Shown: positions 47,770-61,020, numbered from the stretch's first letter. The stretch is DNA of 64,000 nucleotides from Sisyra terminalis (GCA_958496175.1 OY292277.1:25897282-25961281), one strand, 5' to 3'. Notes: generated from the letters alone by a model not told the origin. Made by a program: numbers and translations.

Positions 47770-49462
47770 TTTTATCTATTTTATGTAACATTTTATCTAG
47801 ACGTAGAGGAAAATTACTGTGTCTTAATTTTTTGTAATAGAGGTATGATAGTTAACATTTATATAACCGAATTATAAACTGTTAATATATTATAGCTTGA
47901 GGTTAAAAGAATAATCGATTTTAAGGATAATGGAATTCAAAATAAATTTTTAAAATTTGTTCAATTGAATTTGCGAGTTATTGAAAAACATTCAAACACT
48001 AGAAAAATCATCAAGGCTTCCATGAACTTGAAAAAGCGCTTAATTACTTATAATCAGGAATTTTCCACTGTCTTTTTTAACCATAATTGTGTTATGATCG
48101 AACTCATTCTTACCTTCTCAAGGCATATTTTGTATGTTTACCATAATTGGTTCTATGTAGCTTCAATAGTTTCAATACATTTAAGAATTTTTTTCTTCAT
48201 TAAAATTAAAAAAAAAAAATGGAAAAAAATGACTTTGATTATTAGTTTCTTTTAAGAATACAGTATGATGTTAATCTTTAAAAGTTTGTAAAAAATTGAA
48301 AATAAAAATTAAATGACGTTCAAAATTTGCTATATCGACTATGAGGGTAATAATTATACTAATATGCAATTTTAAAGATCATCCATTAGGTAAATTACGA
48401 AATTTTATTTTGGTTTTGCTAATACTTGTAACAGTTAATATGCAAAAGAAAATAATGGAAACCAATATGTTTCATTAGTTTTTACCTATAATATTTGAAC
48501 CCAAAATTTCAGAAAGTCGTTTCTAAAAGATGTAGGTCAAATTAGTCAAAAATATTTTTTATACCTGAGTTTAAGAGGACACTGCCAATTTGCCCACTAC
48601 CTTTAAATGGTCATTTTCCCCTTGGGTGAATTGGGCCATTCGAATCAAAATTATTATAATTTTAGTTTTTGATAACGCAAGGATTCTTAACGTTACAATT
48701 CAGTAAAAAATACTGAATTTCATAAATGAAAGGGCATTAATGTACACAATATTGGTAAAGAATTGCAATAGATTTATTATTATTTGAAATGATTAGTGAT
48801 CGAATCATATCTTAGGATGGAATTGTATTATTTTTAAAATAGATTTTTTAGTTTTATAGCTAATTGAAAAAAAATTGAATATTGTAGTTTATTATTCTTC
48901 TTAAATTGATTCTTCAGATGTTAATTCTACCCTGCAAAAATGCAGAATACTAATTAGGATTCCCATAAAGAATAAATTTCTTTAAGAAACGATGAAATGA
49001 AATGGTTTTTTAAGATATTAAGATAAGTTGGGATGAAATGTTTAAACTTTTACAACAGTTTTAAACTTGTTATCGCCACATTGTAGTTACGACGTGAGAA
49101 TCACTATAAAACTGCTGGGTAATTGAAATACGTATTTGTAACATATTGTTAAAAAAACTTTTGAAACATAAGCTAGACATTTGTGTTTTCTAATTTACTT
49201 CTAGTAAATTCCCTGCTGTATATTTTTGTTTATTGTAAATATAGTGAAAAATGTTAAAAACCAGTATAAAAAGTATTGTTTTGCATTTAATTTTTAAAAG
49301 GGCGTTTAATTTTTAAAATTTTAAAAAAGTACCCAAAACCCTCTTAAATTAAGAGGGGAAAGCAATTATAATCATTGCCTCCTGTCTGTATCCATGCCTC
49401 AATATGATATCACCCACATGGATTTTTTTAAAGAAAGAACGTTAAGTAAATACCCACATGAG
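47770..49462. other. No gene seen
   Basis: A+T-rich; the 96-codon ORF at 47965-48255 overlaps poly-A and is probably chance. Confidence 0.5.
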
Positions 49463-49617
49463 CCTACTGATGGCCGAGTGGTCTAGGTGACCGTTCCAAA
49501 ACTGACAGGTTAGGTTCAAGCAAATTTTCGATATTTTTCGATTACGGATTCTATTAACGCTAGAGTCGTTAAAGACTTTAGTTGTTATAAATCGGTGGTA
49601 AATAACAATTAAAAAAA
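49463..49617 (+). mobile_element. tRNA-derived SINE, copy 6 (B box damaged)
   Basis: Starts CCTACTGATGGCCGAGTGGT with an intact A box. A deletion after GGTTCAAG removes the usual CGAATCTCGTATCGAG, so the B box is broken. The body (TTTTTCGATTACGG, CGCTAGAGTCGTTAAAGAC) and the tail (AACAATTAAAAAAA) are present. Confidence 0.78.
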
Positions 49618-51621
49618 GACTCCCGTATGGTCGAAGTAACATATAGCGACTAATCATGAAATAAACGAGTCGTAACTTTGTATTGTGCAATTAGGTTTGA
49701 AGCAAATATCTGCCACCAATTGTGAGTAGCATGAGGAACAAAAAGCTGAAATTCTGAAGCAAAAATCTATAATAAAAATCTACTTTTACCCCAAAAGCTA
49801 CAATCTTCAAATGCTTTTCTAAACTATTGAACAAATGACCTCCATTATAGAAAACGCAGATTTTAGCAAACAATAAACCGACTTATTACATCAAATTAAA
49901 CCATAAATTATAAGCTTTTCGTGACTAAACATACGACTTGATGGTCATATAACTACCTAATAAAAAAGATCTATTACTCTCTTGACACACATAACTCAGT
50001 TTTTTCATTTTCAAAAACGAAAAAAAATCACCACAAATAAGTGCTTTCTTTGAATTTCGCAAACGATATATTGCAAATCAGACAATCCTTTTCGGTATTT
50101 ATGGATAACGTCAATCGTTAAATCACCCAGTTTATAATGAGCGATACAACAGGTTGAATTTCCAAGCGTTTTTTTTTCTTTTTTACTTATTTTATAGTTC
50201 ACCGTGGCTAAAATGGCGTTCTGCCCCCATATATACAAATGGGGGACACTTTCTCGGTCGTTCGTTTCATTCAAGCGAACACATACTACAAATCTTTCTA
50301 CTCAAGTCCATTCATAATAAAACCGTTTTGTACGTTTCCTTTTACGATTTTTTCTTCACTAAGTCATAAAATTAAAAATAAGTAATATGTTACTTGTAGG
50401 CGGCAATAAATCCCACTCCTTATGACGTCACGCGGACGACAAAATCTCTTTTTTATTGATATAATGATGCCTCTTGAGTCTTAAGGCACTGCTTATAAAT
50501 ATTATAATTATTAAAGTAAATTGATTAGAACAATAAATATTTACATAATGAATTTTTGTTTTGGATATTAAACTAAGTGGATATTACCATAATTAATTGG
50601 TGACACACGTGCCATTTAAATTAATATGGACATTAAAGAAAAGGATAAAAGTGAAAGGAGTCATCTAAATTGTAATGACACACCTTTTATTCAAAAAATA
50701 TTTCATTACAATATAAACCAAGTGAATAGTTTGGAAGGTATTCACGTACTTTTGGTGGTCATAATTTCAAACCTAGTTTATTAAAAACATAATAAATCAA
50801 ATTTTATTGAATTATTTTGTTTGCTTTAACCAGAAATGAACATAATTATAAATCAAAATTCATACTTACTGCATCCCAAATATATATAAGTGCCACTGAA
50901 ACGTTTCTAATTCGCCAATGATGACATTTCCATTTTTGGTCAGTGCGAATATTTGCAAACTATTAACATGTAATGTTTCCATAAGATTTGTTTGAATATT
51001 TTATCAATCATTCACAGGATTTATTTGCATTTGTAAATCGTTTTCACATAAACAAAACATTTTCAAATGACTAAACAGTCGTAAATCAAAGGTGAGGGTC
51101 TCATAGTTAGGAAATTAGTGTTCTTTTTTTTAAATGGAAAGTGTTTTAAATTGAGCGTTTAACCTTTTTGTTGTAGATAACGGATTTGATGCTTTCGGAG
51201 TTAGAAAATTATGCGGTTAAATAACCTTGACCATGGTTAAATATCGCCACTGATGGATGTATTCCCCCACGTTTTATAAATATACATAAACTTTTACATT
51301 GTCTACGTCCCACGAAACTAGAAAATTATCATATAATGTGATTGTATAATGCTAAATATGATACTTGACCCTTTATGCATCTTAATAAAAGTGAGCTTTG
51401 AATGGAAGAGATAGAGATGGAACGCGAAAATTGATTTAAATTTCAATTGAATAAAATTGTTTGAATTTTTATCGTTTGAAAACGACAAGCATCCACAAAG
51501 TATTTCGTGTTTTTTGAAAAATACAAGTAGGTATACGAAGAAAGGTCAAACAAATATCGAATTAGAATTATTCATTCACAATTTTGATTTAAATAGCGTA
51601 ACGAAGTTGCTAGATTTTTAA
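49618..51621. other. No gene seen
   Basis: Contains the C/G-run stem-loop at 50224 and a TATGACGTCACGCGGACGAC segment near 50420 (another CRE-like TGACGTCA). No coding exon. Confidence 0.5.
50224..50245. other. CCCCCAT/ATGGGGG stem-loop
   Basis: A 7-bp perfect stem around an 8-base loop (ATATACAA) in otherwise A+T-rich DNA. Function unknown. Confidence 0.5.
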
Positions 51622-51791
51622 AGTTTTTGTTGTTATTTGTTGTCGCATTATAATTGCCAAGGTTTTAAGTAACTCTAGGGTTAATTGAAACCTATAAATC
51701 GAAAAATATTGAAAATGTCGTCGATACGGAAAATCGAATCCAACACCTACCAATTTTAGAGCGGCCACTTTAACCACTCGTCCACCAGTAA
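51622..51791 (-). mobile_element. tRNA-derived SINE, copy 7
   Basis: Reverse-complement copy: TTGTTATTTGTTGTCGCATT tail end, AACTCTAGGGTTAA, AAATCGAATCCAACACCTAC and ACCACTCGTCCACCAGTAAG. It ends about 50 bp from the remains of a mariner transposase. Confidence 0.78.
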
Positions 51792-51844
51792 GCTAACAAA
51801 GGTTTTAACTTTAAATTAAATTTAATATTTTATACAAAATATTC

Positions 51845-52400
51845 GTATTCACATGGTTGTGACAGAAATTTCCAACCTAGTTCTGCAATTTTTTGACGAA
51901 TTTCCAAAGCAGATGTGGTCTGGCATTATATGATGTAGTGTGAGGTCTTTCGTATTGAATATTGTCTTTTTTGAGACTACTATCTTTAAGTTATCCGGTT
52001 ACTGACAATACTTCTTCGAATTAAGCTTTTTGTTCGATTTAAAAGGCTCATAATGCATTGACCCTTGAACGTTCAGCCATATACACAACCTTCTCTTATT
52101 CAGAGTCAAATTTGGTTTAGAGGTGTAAGAACTAGGCTTTGTAGGTTCCCAATGTCTCCTTTTCGTGATATTTTCGTAAGTAATCCACTTTTCATTCCCA
52201 GTTATCATTCAGTTCAAGAAGGAGTCGATTTTGTTCTGAATCAGTAAAAACATATGACGACCCGAGCATCCAAATATTTCTGGCTTATTTCATGTGGCAC
52301 ACATCTTGAATAATTCCACACCAATTTTTTCCGAATATAGTCCGAAATGGTTTGCTGAGCTGCATCAATCTTGCTCTTAAATAGTCTTAACAACATCGTC
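51845..52400 (-). pseudogene. Mariner transposase remnant, catalytic Asp lost
   Basis: Minus-strand pieces, in order: DYIRKKLVWNYSRCVPHE (usual ...LDxWVPHEL), NKIDSFLN-MITGNEKWITYEN (usual FLxRxVTGDEKWIxYDN), HWEPTKPSSYTSKPNL, RRLCIWLNVQGSMHYEPF, TTSYNARPHLLWKFVKKLQN. These fit the D,D34D transposases of Tc1/mariner, irritans/mellifera-like. The first catalytic Asp is Asn (TGNEKW) and the second is Tyr (SYNARPH for LHDNARPH). It stops before the third (SPDLAPSDYH), and internal stops and frameshifts occur. No TIRs were found. SINE copy 7 adjoins the 3' side. Confidence 0.8.
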
Positions 52401-52839
52401 GTAATTGTTATTATAAAATCGCACAGAACTTTCTAATATACCTTCTACCCTATAATAAAAGGATTTTTGGAAACATTTAAGCAGATTTTCCAGCTCAATC
52501 CCATATTTTTTTGCAATACTTGATTTTTTTATTACATTCCACCTAGTCAATTTTTCTCAGGAGTTTTTTTCCAGTATTTCTCGAACCTCGAATATAAAAC
52601 TTATGAACGTTATTCACCATACAGCATACCATCAGATATGCAAAATGAACAAATGCGTTTGCAGCAGATCTGCACAATAAAAAATGCGTTCAAAGAAACT
52701 ATGTTTGTTATAGGGAGATATCTCATTCTGTAGAGTTAATGAAGATATATTTTTTTTTAATTTTCATTAATTGTATTTTATTGAAATTATTACTAATCAC
52801 TGTGTAAGAATAAGCCTTAAAGAATATAATTATACAGTG

Positions 52840-52900
52840 CGAACGTGGTGCAAACGTGGTATATATAATTGTGTCCACAGACTCGCTGCAAACGTGGTGC
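52840..52900 (+). repeat. Repeated CAAACGTGGTG
   Basis: Three copies: CGAACGTGGTG (52840), CAAACGTGGTA (52851, directly adjoining) and CAAACGTGGTGC (52889). Small local repeat of unknown meaning. Confidence 0.45.
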
Positions 52901-53181
52901 GGACTTCAAAGCTTCGATTCGGGTACTCTGATAAATAAAAATAGGCATTAAAAACATGAAAAAAATGCTTTCAATCTCATTCGATGCCTAAGAATTGTAA
53001 CTATCTAAAGTTTTATTTGTAGTTTTTAAACAAAGTTATATAATTTTCAAAGAATATTTCTTTCTAAATAAGCTATATTTTTCGATATTTTCTATACTTG
53101 GATAGCTTTATGTTGTATAAAAAAAAATTTTAATTAAGTTAAATCACGCTAAATTATAATTATGTAAAACTTAAACAATTA

Positions 53182-53534
53182 AGGACCGTTTCTCACTAAT
53201 TCGTTTTAGACTAAATTCGATCGATCTCAAGCTGAAATTCAGGTGCTTTTGGAGGCAAATTTTGATACATTCAGAATATACAAGAATTTAATAGAAGCCT
53301 GGCGGGTTCCAAATCCTTCTGACATCAAATAGGTAACAATGTATATATCTGACTTTCTTTAATCAATATAGAATTCAAAGATTATTTCATGACTTCGACC
53401 TCATCTTCGGTAACTTTAGGTTTCTATGCAGTTTTATTGGGTTATTATACGCTTTGAAGGTATTAATACTCACATAAAGAAACATCTGAATTTCGTATTA
53501 ATAAAAGCGTATCGTATAAGTGAGAAACAAGCCT
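53182..53534. mobile_element. TA-flanked MITE with GTTTCTCAC ends
   Basis: The left end AGGACCGTTTCTCACTAAT and the right end ATAAGTGAGAAACAAGCCT are inverted repeats, with TA at each boundary (53180-53181 and 53535-53536). About 353 bp, no coding. A related left end lies at 63889-64000. The class could be Tc1/mariner or PIF-like. Confidence 0.6.
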
Positions 53535-53536
53535 TA

Positions 53537-55329
53537 CCACTCATTCTCTTGATTAATTTTATATTTATCTGAATTGATTGCTCAAAGATAATTACCAATA
53601 ATTTTTGTTTTAAGATTTTTTTTTTAAATTTCAAGCATTTAACACAATATTGTTTACCATATTTGATTTTCCCCTTACCTAGTAAGGATTTTTGAAACAT
53701 GATTTTGTAGGATTATCAAATTACTAATTTAAACAGAGAAATAAATAATTTGAAAGAATGTTTCAGCAAATTGACACTTAGTTGTAGTGTATAAATAAAC
53801 TTTTCGAAAATTATATAATATTTATATATAGTTAAGCAAAAAAATATTTTCAAAATCATTGACCAGGAACTTCTTGACAGTCACGATGACGAGATAACTC
53901 CAAAATAAATACTTTTGAAATCTTTTTTACTTTATTAAAGTCAATTTTTAAAGAGTATTGCATAATCGTTGGAAATAATTCTTTGGTTTTCAATAAAATT
54001 AGTCAGAGCACAATGAATAATATTCCAATTAAAATGTTTGAATGAATCAGTGCAAGAGTTTGGTACGTTGGTGGTGTTGGTGACGTTTTGAAAAACTGAA
54101 ACAAGAATCGACTTGATTTACCTAATTTTAATAAGGTTTTGACCGTTATGACTGAATGACTGGCTAATTTTTTCTCGAAGAAGAAAAAGGCAAACAACTG
54201 GCGAAAGTTGATCCACACCCACGCCATCTAATCGGTAACACTGGCGAATTCGATCACATATAGGTCCGCAAAATGATTGACCTCATTCTGACGAGTTTTA
54301 GAAATTTTGAATTTTACTCAGTTTTTGGGATATGCAAATTTTTTTTATTATGTGCTAAACGTTTTGCTGGTGTGTCGTTATCACTTTAAGTGAGGTCAGA
54401 TCGACTATATGTTAAAATAGCTGGAACGTGGATTCATTTTGATATCACGTATTCTGGCCATATAAGGCCACTTGGCTGACTTCGCGACCGGCTTTGATTT
54501 TGATTATGTCTTCATGATATTCTCGCATGATGAAATATATGAAAATTGTTTGAAATTATCACGTTTTTGCAGATCATGTTTAAATTTATAACAAAATACA
54601 AACGGAATAAACTTCCTCAAACTTACTGAATTTTTCAAAAGCAAAATATTTACTGAAGCGTTAGTCTCACAATATTTTAATAGCCACCTCTCGCTAATAA
54701 TCTTCTAGAATTACCATTGAGAATAAAACTACCAAATTCGGTATCTTTTTCTTGCCTATCCATTCCCTCATATTTATCTCTTACCAGATTTGCATTTATA
54801 AAGATGTAGCCAGGTATATTTAATTACACAAGTTACACAAATATTTTTTTTCTTTTGGTTGTGAGAACTTGATTTTTTTTTCTTCATATCAACTTAATCA
54901 AATGTGACTTGGGTGAAGGAATTAGTCAAAATAAAATTCAGGATGAAGAGAACATGATATTTTTTATGTGAAACAGAAATCACATAAGAGGACATCATCG
55001 AGTTCGGTTTCAAATTACTCAGAAAAAAGCTTTTTGTTATTTTTACGAATGCGATATTTTACTTTTTGAGAGAAACAGGATGTTTTAACCGAAATAAACG
55101 AAACAAGACAAGAATACCGAAATGATTTGCGGTATCTTGAATATTATTTGACTTTCAAGTCAATCCGAATTCAATTTATTGCAATAGGTTTTTTTATTAT
55201 TATAACTTATAGTCGCTAATTGCTAAGACAAAGCAAGATTTTCTTTGATAACTTTATAATCATACTCTTTTATGTACAGATAACTTCCCTCACAATACTT
55301 TTCCCAGTATTATGCTATTCAGAATAATT
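53537..55329. other. No gene seen
   Basis: 54050-54500 is GC-richer and holds the CArG site. The 74-codon minus-strand ORF there (starting MAWVWINFRQLF) has no family match I recognise. Confidence 0.45.
54458..54467. promoter_or_regulatory. CArG box (SRF/MEF2-type site)
   Basis: CCATATAAGG is a perfect CC(A/T)6GG serum-response-factor site in a locally GC-richer stretch (54050-54500) without a credible gene. One such site can occur by chance. Confidence 0.25.
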
Positions 55330-55870
55330 AGCACATGATTCAAATGCCTTGCTATATTTCCACAAATTTGAGGCATCTGATGGACGCTTGAATTCCTCTA
55401 GCCGTCTTTAGGCATTCCTCGATGTCCAGCGGTACTTTGAACTGCTTTTTTTCTCTGTAATAATTTTTAGAGAATATAATCCACTAGTTAGTTTCATTAG
55501 TGATCCATTAGTTCGTCCCCATGTCTCCAGCATCCTGTCCGTTCACCGGACATCAGATGGGAGTGGATGATGGTGGTATAACCGGCTCTTAGCCTGAAGG
55601 ACGCCAAATTATCCCTACTAGGCAGGGTACTCAGAATACTACTATAGCATTGATAGTCTAACTTGCTACAGTCCTACTTACTTCCTACTACTTACCTCCA
55701 AATTTGCTAGCAATATGTGACACACTCTAATGGTATCCTCCATGCTGAATCCTCTGTGCTTATGAATTTATATCCTCTTTTCCCCTTTAAGCTTCTTTTT
55801 CAGCTGCGTCGGTCAACTCATTTCCTACGATATTTTGTTGTCCTGAAATTCCTACATACAGGATAAAGGC
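55330..55870 (-). pseudogene. LINE RNase H and C-terminal fragment
   Basis: On the minus strand a piece reading YVGISGQQNIVGNELTDAAE then KEA matches the end of a LINE RNase H domain (usual WVPGHxGIxGNExADxxAKEA). About 200 bp later the minus strand reads LASFRLRAGYTTIIHSHLMS, like the RLRxGHTxLTHxxLL segment after RNase H in jockey, R1 and LOA-type LINEs, followed by a lost zinc knuckle (GCWRHG). Stops and frameshifts break it. It differs in class from the 6-kb and 30-kb fragments, which show no RNase H. Confidence 0.7.
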
Positions 55871-55923
55871 TATTTTAATAAATAGCTGAGATCTGAGTTT
55901 TATCATCTTTTATGTCAAATAAA

Positions 55924-56160
55924 AATCTCGAAACATAACAAGGAACCTCAAAATGGGGGCGCTTCCCTCTCAACCACGTGCGATAGATCACAATCTATCT
56001 TAGATACTTTAAGTACCGAATTCTTTGGTCTTTTAGCTATTCAGTGGTGTAATTAAACTTTGGATGGAGATGATAGATATGCAGCTATAACACCAAACTG
56101 TATCCCCCGATTTTGTTATCATTTGTTTTTTGAATTACCTCCCACTATGAAAAAAATACT
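55924..56160 (+). repeat. Dispersed repeat, copy 2
   Basis: Sister of 19482-19760: GTACCGAATTCTTTGGTCTT, CAGTGGTGTAATTAAACTTT, TGTATCCCCCGATTT. It lacks the internal 30-bp duplication. It lies directly after a LINE fragment on the other strand. Confidence 0.6.
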
Positions 56161-59100
56161 TTTAGCAACCAATAATAACTAAGTAGTTAGTATTAACAAA
56201 GAAAATTTGAAAAAATCAATATTAAAATTAACAGCGAATGTCGCCCAAAAGAGTAAATATATTTGGTTTAACAACAAACAATGAATATCAAGTTTTTAAA
56301 TCTGATTGTTGTTTTCTACATCGAATTATGATGTTTGAAATTTTTATTATTGAATTAAATATTTACATTTTATTTATTCCCATTTATAGATGTTAAAATG
56401 TGAAAGTTACTTTTTTTTTGTGTTGTTTATGTTTGAATCGGGATACTAAACTTCACTCTTCGAGGACTTCGGGATGTAGTTACCCTAGAGATTTGAATGA
56501 GTGACTGAGTAGCAAAAACGACAGTTAGGTATTTATAAATCCTTATATATAAAAGATATTTGATAAGTCTGGTAGCTCATTTTATCCTGAAAATTTGAGC
56601 ACCTTAGTTTATTCAGGCCGAAGTAATGCAAATTTGAAAATACGACGAAACTTTTCGAAGCAAGATGTGTAATGTCCTACTTAGTTTAGATGGAGGCACT
56701 ACCGTGCCTCCAGGTTCCATAGCATTTAGTTTCTCATGTACCATTCTGTTCTAAAGAGACAAATCCTATGAACAAAGTAAGTACTTTATGCAGAAAAGAA
56801 ATTGTATTTTAGGTATAATCTATGGCTTTGCTTTAATAATTTAATAGGCCCTAAAACGGTCGTAAAAGTCTACCTATTATAGGTAATTATTTATGTTCCA
56901 AAACCTACTTTTGAATTTGAGATTAGATAAACGAAATGAAGTTATCACAAAGAAATTCTTCGCATACAAACGTGAGTTTTATTTAATAAAATTTTTCAAC
57001 GGCTTTGATTTCCCGACGCGCTTTGAGGAAGATAATTACTGTTAAAAAGAATCTCAGCCATTATAAATGCCCGTTAATTATAACCTGTATAATATACACG
57101 TTTCCTATCTCGCCTAACTGATTTAGGTACGGATGTTGGTATACCTACGTATACATTAGGCGTCTACACAACAATATTAGTATTGTATTTACGCTAAAAC
57201 TAATCACAGATAATGAGCATTTAACAGATATTGAATTTGCGAATATATGCGAATATGGCGATATGGCTAGGAAACTGAATGGGTCAAATGGAGATAAGTT
57301 GAGTGGGGTTTAGTTCGTTTGCGGTTTGTAATTATTTCAAGCTTACATTAGCATCAGTGTGACTCAGTCGGTTGGGAATGGAACAAGTACGTTTTATGTA
57401 GAGCCCCAACAATCCGCGATTCGACATTCGGAATGTAAAACGAGGAAAATCCATTCTGTGACTTTCATCTGTGATATTTCAAATAAAATACATTCATTTA
57501 GTGCCTTCAGTTTGCGTTAAAGTTTAGTGGAGATGCCTTTTGGGCCACTTTTACTATCCTAAGAAAAAGTAAGTTTTTTTTTTATTTGATCCCAACTTAT
57601 GTTAGACATAATAAAATTATACATTGGTCAATGAACTTGATGTAGCAAAAATATGTTTTTTTCGCTCATATTTCACGCCAATTCAAAACCTTACCGTTTG
57701 AAAAATTACTCATATTTCACAAACCCTTATGCGATAATCCTTTTTTATTCATAAAACTAATTTTCTTTCATAAAAACGTGCCTATGTCATAAACAAACAA
57801 ATAATTGTGGCGCCGGCTTCATTTTCTCAGTATTTGTTTGATAAATATGCATGTATTGTAAATTATCGGAAAAATTTACAATTGTAATTGTGAGAATGCG
57901 TTCATACATCCACACCATTGTGGTATAGTAATTTATTTATGATTGTCGAATCGGAAAAAAATAAATAAAAATCAGGATGAATTTGAAAGAAAAAATGAGA
58001 AGATATTTTATGGGTGGTGAATGGAAAACCGCATAACACCCTTGAGAAACAAATTGTAATATGAGAAGCTTTATTTCCATTTCAAATAAAGAGAAATTTT
58101 TGTTCAGTCATTCGTTTAACTGGAAACCAAATTACATTAGAACAAAGATATTTGATTGAATCCAATTTTTAATATTCAATTATTTTTTCCAACATTGTCC
58201 GGTTTCTAGAAAAAGATGGTTTATTATTCTTCCTTTTAACTGGCATGAGAAAACGATGGATAAAGCTGGATATTACAATAGAAAAAACATCTAATTGGGT
58301 AGGACTTGTTAAGTCTAAAAAAAGCTGATAAAACTTCAGAATGAATATTTTTCTCTAACAGAAATACCGAAGCGTACATTTCTTTGCATTACTAGCGTCT
58401 TAATCTTTTGTTCAATTTTCAATTCTTCAATTGAATTTATATTCAAAGTGTTTTTCACTTGGAACTAATTAATTTATTAAGCTTACCAATTAACAATACC
58501 TCTGTAATCTGTTAAATAATATAAAATTTTCAGTTTGTTCATTCTTATAATTGAAATTGAAATTTCAATATTTTGAAAAAAAATGCTGGCAAATATAAAG
58601 TTAGTCTAATATTACTTCGATTCACATAAGATAGAAGTTTTTAAGCTAAGACGGAATTAAAAATATTTGTATTGTATAAAAATAATTCAAATTTTTTGAT
58701 TGTTGCGATTACAAATTGTTTTATCCATCTCTTAATTCTTGGGATAAAACTACCAATGTTATTCTAGTAATAATTTTTACTATGAAGTCTTATATTCAAA
58801 AAAGTACAATGAAATATTGTATCACTTTATCCAGGGATATATCATGCAAATAAATATTAAACTTTATAGCAGTACTTGTTGAATTCGGCAGACCTTTTCG
58901 TGTCAGTTCATATTTTAATAGGTATAAATAAATTTAATTTTGCGAAAATTTTCAATAATTTATGAAAATATCCGATTAATATAGAAATATATAAATAATA
59001 TAAAAATATATATGATTTCCTTACGCTTATATTTAAAACTTATTATTCGTGATTATTGAAATTTTTCACCAATTACTAATTATCCCTATTTATTATAATT

Positions 59101-59294
59101 AAAGTTATTTGCCAATTACTATTCACTCAAAATCACTTTTTCTTATTATAGAATTCACCAGATACTGTTTACATTGATACCGATTCATAAAACTGAAAAT
59201 ATTTTTTTTGGTTATTATTTTGTACCAATAAAAATTATGAGTAATAATCAGTTTTAGTTCTTTATCATTCTGAATTTAAAAAAATAATAAAAAT
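56161..59294. other. No gene seen
   Basis: A+T-rich. 57230-57470 is moderately complex (GGAATGGAACAAGTACG, GAGCCCCAACAATCCGCG) without an open frame. The stem-loop at 56691 is the only distinct structure. Confidence 0.5.
56691..56712. other. Perfect 9-bp stem-loop, GC-rich
   Basis: TGGAGGCAC, loop TACC, GTGCCTCCA. It is unusually GC-rich for this window. No U-run follows and the genome is eukaryotic, so it is no rho-independent terminator. Function unknown. Confidence 0.55.
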
Positions 59295-59510
59295 ATGTTC
59301 GTGAAACATTAAAAACACTTTACTTAACAAACCACAGTATTCTTCGCTATACCTATAGCTAATTACTTTCAAGACATACATTGTTTTAATTAGATTTTGC
59401 GAAAAATCACTATTCCTCTGAAATTATCGATTTTAACGCAAAACTGTTGATATAATAATTTTCCTTGACAACCCGTAGCGACTTTCACTGTACCTGTTGA
59501 TGTGAAACTT
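59295..59510 (-). mobile_element. Helitron internal fragments
   Basis: Aligns with 26925-27060 of the inner Helitron in the same orientation: AAACATTAAAA, then AACAAACCACAG (compare AGCAACCCGCAG), then AAAAATCACTA. A second partial copy of the AGCAACCCGCAGC segment follows at 59468-59500 (GACAACCCGTAGCGACTTTC). Confidence 0.45.
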
Positions 59511-60604
59511 TATTGAGTCTTTTAGTTTAATAAGATCATGCGCTTTTATGAATACAACGTTGTATAAAAGTTTTAAAATGATCGATAAAGAAGATTTGCG
59601 ATGTTGAACAACAGAACATTAAATTTTGTAGGTATGTATATATAATACATATCTAGGTAATTTAAAAATAAAACGAATTGACCAAGTTCATACCATGTCA
59701 TACCATGCGAAAAGAATGTTTTGATGCTAAAATATAATAGCTAACGTGTAACACAAAATGTTCTAATCTTAAAAACTAGCATATATTTTAATAAAATTTT
59801 CAGAATTATCCACTTCATTATTGAAAAGTTAGGTGAAAAGAGAGAACTCATTATGAGCTTTGAAACGCGTATCTCACCAACTATTAATTTAAAAAATTTG
59901 AAAATACCATTATAGATCTACCATTACTATTTTTTCGGTATCTATTACTACTACTAGTAATTAGTTAAAAAAGGTGTAGGTATATCTATTTAAATAAGTA
60001 CTTACTAGTAAAATATATTAATAAACTTTTGGCTAATTTGTATTGTCTGCTTGGAAACTTCATAACATTTGTTGTTAAAAATTGTATTTCAAGATTTATG
60101 GTTTGAAAAATAAGTTAAACACTTGAAAAGCTTTTGCGTGTCCTAATTATGAATATCATTAATTGTCGCATGAAAACTTGATTTTATTTTTACCTTCAAC
60201 ATTTCCGTTTTGAATTGTTGAAAATAAATTGTATATTATGTTGAGTAAGATAACACCATCTTTAGTGACAACAAGGCTTTTATTTTGTCTCTGCATTTTA
60301 ATTTTTACAATTGAAACACGAAACAGAAGCGATTCTTACACTTGTTGATCTTAAAACGTCTTTTAACTTAGTAGAAAGTTAAAAAAAAGAAACAATAAAA
60401 GTATTTTTACAGACGACATTGAAATTCAAATAAAGAAAAAAATAAAATGCATCCGATTTTGTTGATTCTTATACATTTGATGGGTTTTTGGTGCTGCAGC
60501 ATTAGGATATTGACTTTAGTTTTCTTCCCATATTACCAATTACTTCTCATATTACTTCACTATAAAAAAACACCAAATAACCTAATGCCCATGATCTACA
60601 AAGA

Positions 60605-61020
60605 ATTTCAAATGTTTTAAAAATGTTCTAAACTAGTATCAAAAGATAATGTAGCTGTTAGTTTTTAACTTTACTTGATAAAATTTAAGAAATATTCATT
60701 TAAAAATACTAAAAAAAACGTTAAATTGAAAATGCCTAAAATGAGCTCGTATTGGCCCTGCATTAAAATGACGTCACAATACGAAACCTCAAAATCTCAT
60801 GGACGTTTTCCTATAACAAATGTACTTAAACACAAAGGGGAAAGTTGTTCAAATCTTTTGAACATTATTTTCATGATTTAAACCATTTACAACTATGCAA
60901 CCTTTATTCCTTAAAAAAAAATTGTGAAAAATGTCAAAAATTGTGTAAATTATTACTATTTCTATGGTAGTCGCTCAATGATCTGTTTATATCTCGGTAT
61001 TAATACGCGTTAGGTTTATG
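60605..61020 (+). repeat. Dispersed repeat with CRE-like palindrome, copy 2
   Basis: Sister of 34428-34950. It keeps ATTAAAATGACGTCACAATA and TTTATATCTCGGTATTAATA, and breaks off just inside ACGCGT, so the second TGACGTCA copy is absent. Confidence 0.7.

Noticed and set aside
47686..47877. Plus-strand ORF starting MLDTGTEPSNSAP
   Set aside because: Its first part is a translation of SINE copy 5 on the opposite strand.
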